From Aequorivita antarctica (GTDB lineage: Bacteria; Bacteroidota; Bacteroidia; Flavobacteriales; Flavobacteriaceae): a stretch of 64,000 nt of DNA. Positions 63,014 to 64,000 of this stretch are shown here, in pieces. The stretch lies in NCBI RefSeq assembly GCF_007997155.1, contig NZ_VORT01000012.1, positions 26,017 through 90,016 of the forward strand, read 5' to 3'. The stretch's first letter is position 1. Each line of letters opens with the position of its first letter. The notes under the pieces were generated by a model that ran no database searches, had not been told where the DNA came from, and saw nothing but the letters and a program-made list of their open reading frames with translations. A program made the position numbers and the translations under genes.

Positions 63014-63433
63014 ATGAGAACAGACAGAACATTCACAATGTTAAAGCCAGATGCGGTTGAAAAAGGACACATCGGCGCCATTCTTGACAAAATTAACGCT
63101 TCTGGTTTTAGAATCGTAGCGATGAAACTTACCCACATGACCACTCAAGATGCGCAAGCATTTTACGCAGTTCACAGTGAGCGTCCATTTTATGGCGAAT
63201 TGGTAGAATATATGACTCGCGGGCCAATCGTTGCTGCAATTCTTGAAAAAGAAAACGCAGTGGAAGATTTCCGTACTTTAATTGGAGCTACCAACCCAGC
63301 TGATGCTGCTGAAGGTACTATCCGTAAATTATATGCAGCTTCTATTGGTGAAAACGCTGTTCATGGAAGTGATAGCGATGAAAACGCAGCTATTGAAGGT
63401 GCTTTTCATTTTGCTGGACGCGAAATGTTTTAA
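63014..63433 (+). CDS. ndk: Nucleoside-diphosphate kinase Ndk
   Basis: A 139-residue NDP kinase. Family motifs are [14 protein letters not shown] near 5, the [10 protein letters not shown] region near 51, and the active-site motif [13 protein letters not shown] near 114-126 with the phosphorylated His. It balances nucleotide triphosphate pools. It is single in the window and has its own promoter and terminator. Confidence 0.95.
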   Translation: MRTDRTFTMLKPDAVEKGHIGAILDKINASGFRIVAMKLTHMTTQDAQAFYAVHSERPFYGELVEYMTRGPIVAAILEKENAVEDFRTLIGATNPADAAEGTIRKLYAASIGENAVHGSDSDENAAIEGAFHFAGREMF

Positions 63434-63456
63434 GCATTTACAAAATATTTAAATAA

Positions 63457-63485
63457 AAAAACGCCTTCCGATCGGAAGGCGTTTT
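63457..63485. terminator. Bidirectional terminator between ndk and the DUF721 gene
   Basis: A nearly perfect palindrome: AACGCCTTCCGA with its complement TCGGAAGGCGTT, then T5; A and T runs at either end. Loop about four bases (GATC). Confidence 0.87.
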
Positions 63486-63507
63486 TGTTATCTATAAATT
63501 GAAATGA

Positions 63508-63804
63508 CTAACGCAAAACCAATTTCTTAATCAAGTCCTTCCCTAATTCTTCATTAAGTAGTCTAGTAATTTTTTCTTTTCCATAACTTAATTCCTCTCG
63601 CAAAACAGAAGATGAAAGCTGCACATATAAGGTGTCGCGATCCAATTTAACATCGGTTGTGTATTTTGAAATAGCATTTCCCATTACGGCATCCCAGGCT
63701 TCTTTTGCGTTCACTTTATCCAAGCCTTTTTCCAAGCGGTTTGCTCCAATAAATTCTTTTAAAGCATCGCCAATGGTTATATTTTCTGCGTGTCTTTTTG
63801 CCAT
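63508..63804 (-). CDS. DUF721 domain protein
   Basis: A 98-residue protein of the DUF721 (DciA-like) fold, with the N-terminal NITIGDALKEFIGANRLEKG, KEAWDAVMGNAISKYT and a C-terminal KLVLR strand. Related proteins include the DnaB-loading DciA of other bacteria, but this small flavobacterial form is uncharacterised. Its upstream DNA is a 13-unit heptamer array. Confidence 0.85.
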   Translation of the reverse strand: MAKRHAENITIGDALKEFIGANRLEKGLDKVNAKEAWDAVMGNAISKYTTDVKLDRDTLYVQLSSSVLREELSYGKEKITRLLNEELGKDLIKKLVLR

Positions 63805-63807
63805 TTT

Positions 63808-63898
63808 CTGTTGTGTGTTGTGTGTTGTGGGTTGTCAGTTGTGGGTTGTCAGTTGTCAGTTTTCGGTTGTGGGTTTGAGCTTGCCTGATTAAGGTTGC
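63808..63898. repeat. Thirteen heptamer units upstream of the DUF721 gene
   Basis: CTGTTGT, GTGTTGT, GTGTTGT, GGGTTGT, CAGTTGT, GGGTTGT, CAGTTGT, CAGTTTT, CGGTTGT, GGGTTTG, AGCTTGC, CTGATTA, AGGTTGC, all in register. It starts three bases from the start codon of the DUF721 gene. Confidence 0.88.
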
Positions 63899-63909
63899 CT
63901 TTTTTCTGG

Positions 63910-64000
63910 TTAATAGTTTATCTTATATTTTGGTTTATGCTTATTGGTTAAGCTATCAACATAAGTTTCAAATTCTGTTGGTTTCATTTTATTTAATGAA
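63910..64000 (-). CDS. C-terminal end of a protein (5' end outside window)
   Basis: An open frame on the minus strand ends in TAA at 63910-63912 and encodes MKPTEFETYVDSLTNKHKPK plus a short end. The residues look protein-like and the frame stays open to the window edge, but only about 30 codons are visible, so the call is tentative. Confidence 0.35.
   Translation of the reverse strand, partial: SLNKMKPTEFETYVDSLTNKHKPKYKINY

Overview
The window is a chromosomal segment from a member of the Bacteroidota, most likely the family Flavobacteriaceae. The evidence is: AT-rich DNA; promoters of the Bacteroidota type (TTG, about 19-20 bases, then TAnnTTTG); six secreted proteins ending in a type IX secretion (T9SS) sorting domain with the YPNP hallmark; a GldI-like gliding lipoprotein; menaquinone genes; bacillithiol deacetylase BshB1; and many small lipoproteins. 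I see no transposase, integrase, prophage or CRISPR array. Most of the window is core genome, and the accessory signal sits in the intergenic DNA.

Layout. 1-6519: end of a secreted choice-of-anchor I protein, then a menaquinone cluster menA, MBL hydrolase, menC, CPBP protease, menE. 6570-10155: large secreted LRR protein, a 634-base repeat-rich gap, and an RelE/ParE-type toxin-antitoxin pair. 10280-15104: acyl-CoA carboxylase beta subunit, a small membrane protein, DinB-like protein, ABC-F protein EttA, a lipoprotein. 15176-20899: secreted BNR-repeat protein, MBL lipoprotein, hutG and hutI. 21063-26245: PLP-dependent sulfur enzyme plus bshB1, tRNA-His with a duplicated 3' end, M28 peptidase, and a CstB-like persulfide dioxygenase/rhodanese. 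26486-32881: DUF4397 secreted protein, DUF2383 protein, FAD oxidoreductase, sirtuin, TrmH-type methyltransferase, RdgB. 33093-43442: DEAD-box helicase with a long leader, GNAT, aldehyde dehydrogenase, VCBS-repeat secreted protein, transaldolase-like enzyme, a cysteine-less thioredoxin-fold lipoprotein, an ABC-F protein with one degenerate ATP site. 43462-49918: DUF2007 pair, two fasciclin proteins, pheT, MFS transporter. 49954-64000: a second VCBS-repeat secreted protein, M48 protease, a four-helix-bundle gene in an inverted-repeat cassette, SpoU methyltransferase, outer-membrane and lipoprotein genes, DUF3810, pepD, a cyclophilin-FKBP fusion, gldI, nrnA, ndk and a DUF721 protein.

How the genes work together. 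menA/menC/menE make menaquinone. The PLP enzyme, BshB1 and the CstB-like enzyme form a loose low-molecular-weight thiol and persulfide theme. hutI and hutG are the last two steps of histidine degradation. The cyclophilin-FKBP protein and GldI are envelope folding factors that plausibly serve the exported T9SS cargo.

The most unusual feature is in the gaps between genes. At least eight intergenic regions are built from degenerate 7-bp units with strict period 7 but a different consensus at each site. In one case 19 heptads fill exactly the space from one stop codon to the facing stop codon (10151-10283). In another, inverted period-7 arms bracket a four-helix-bundle gene (53692-54150). These, the tRNA-His 3'-end duplication (23102-23292) and the 13-bp duplicated start of the antitoxin gene (9474-9638) are the places most worth a second look.
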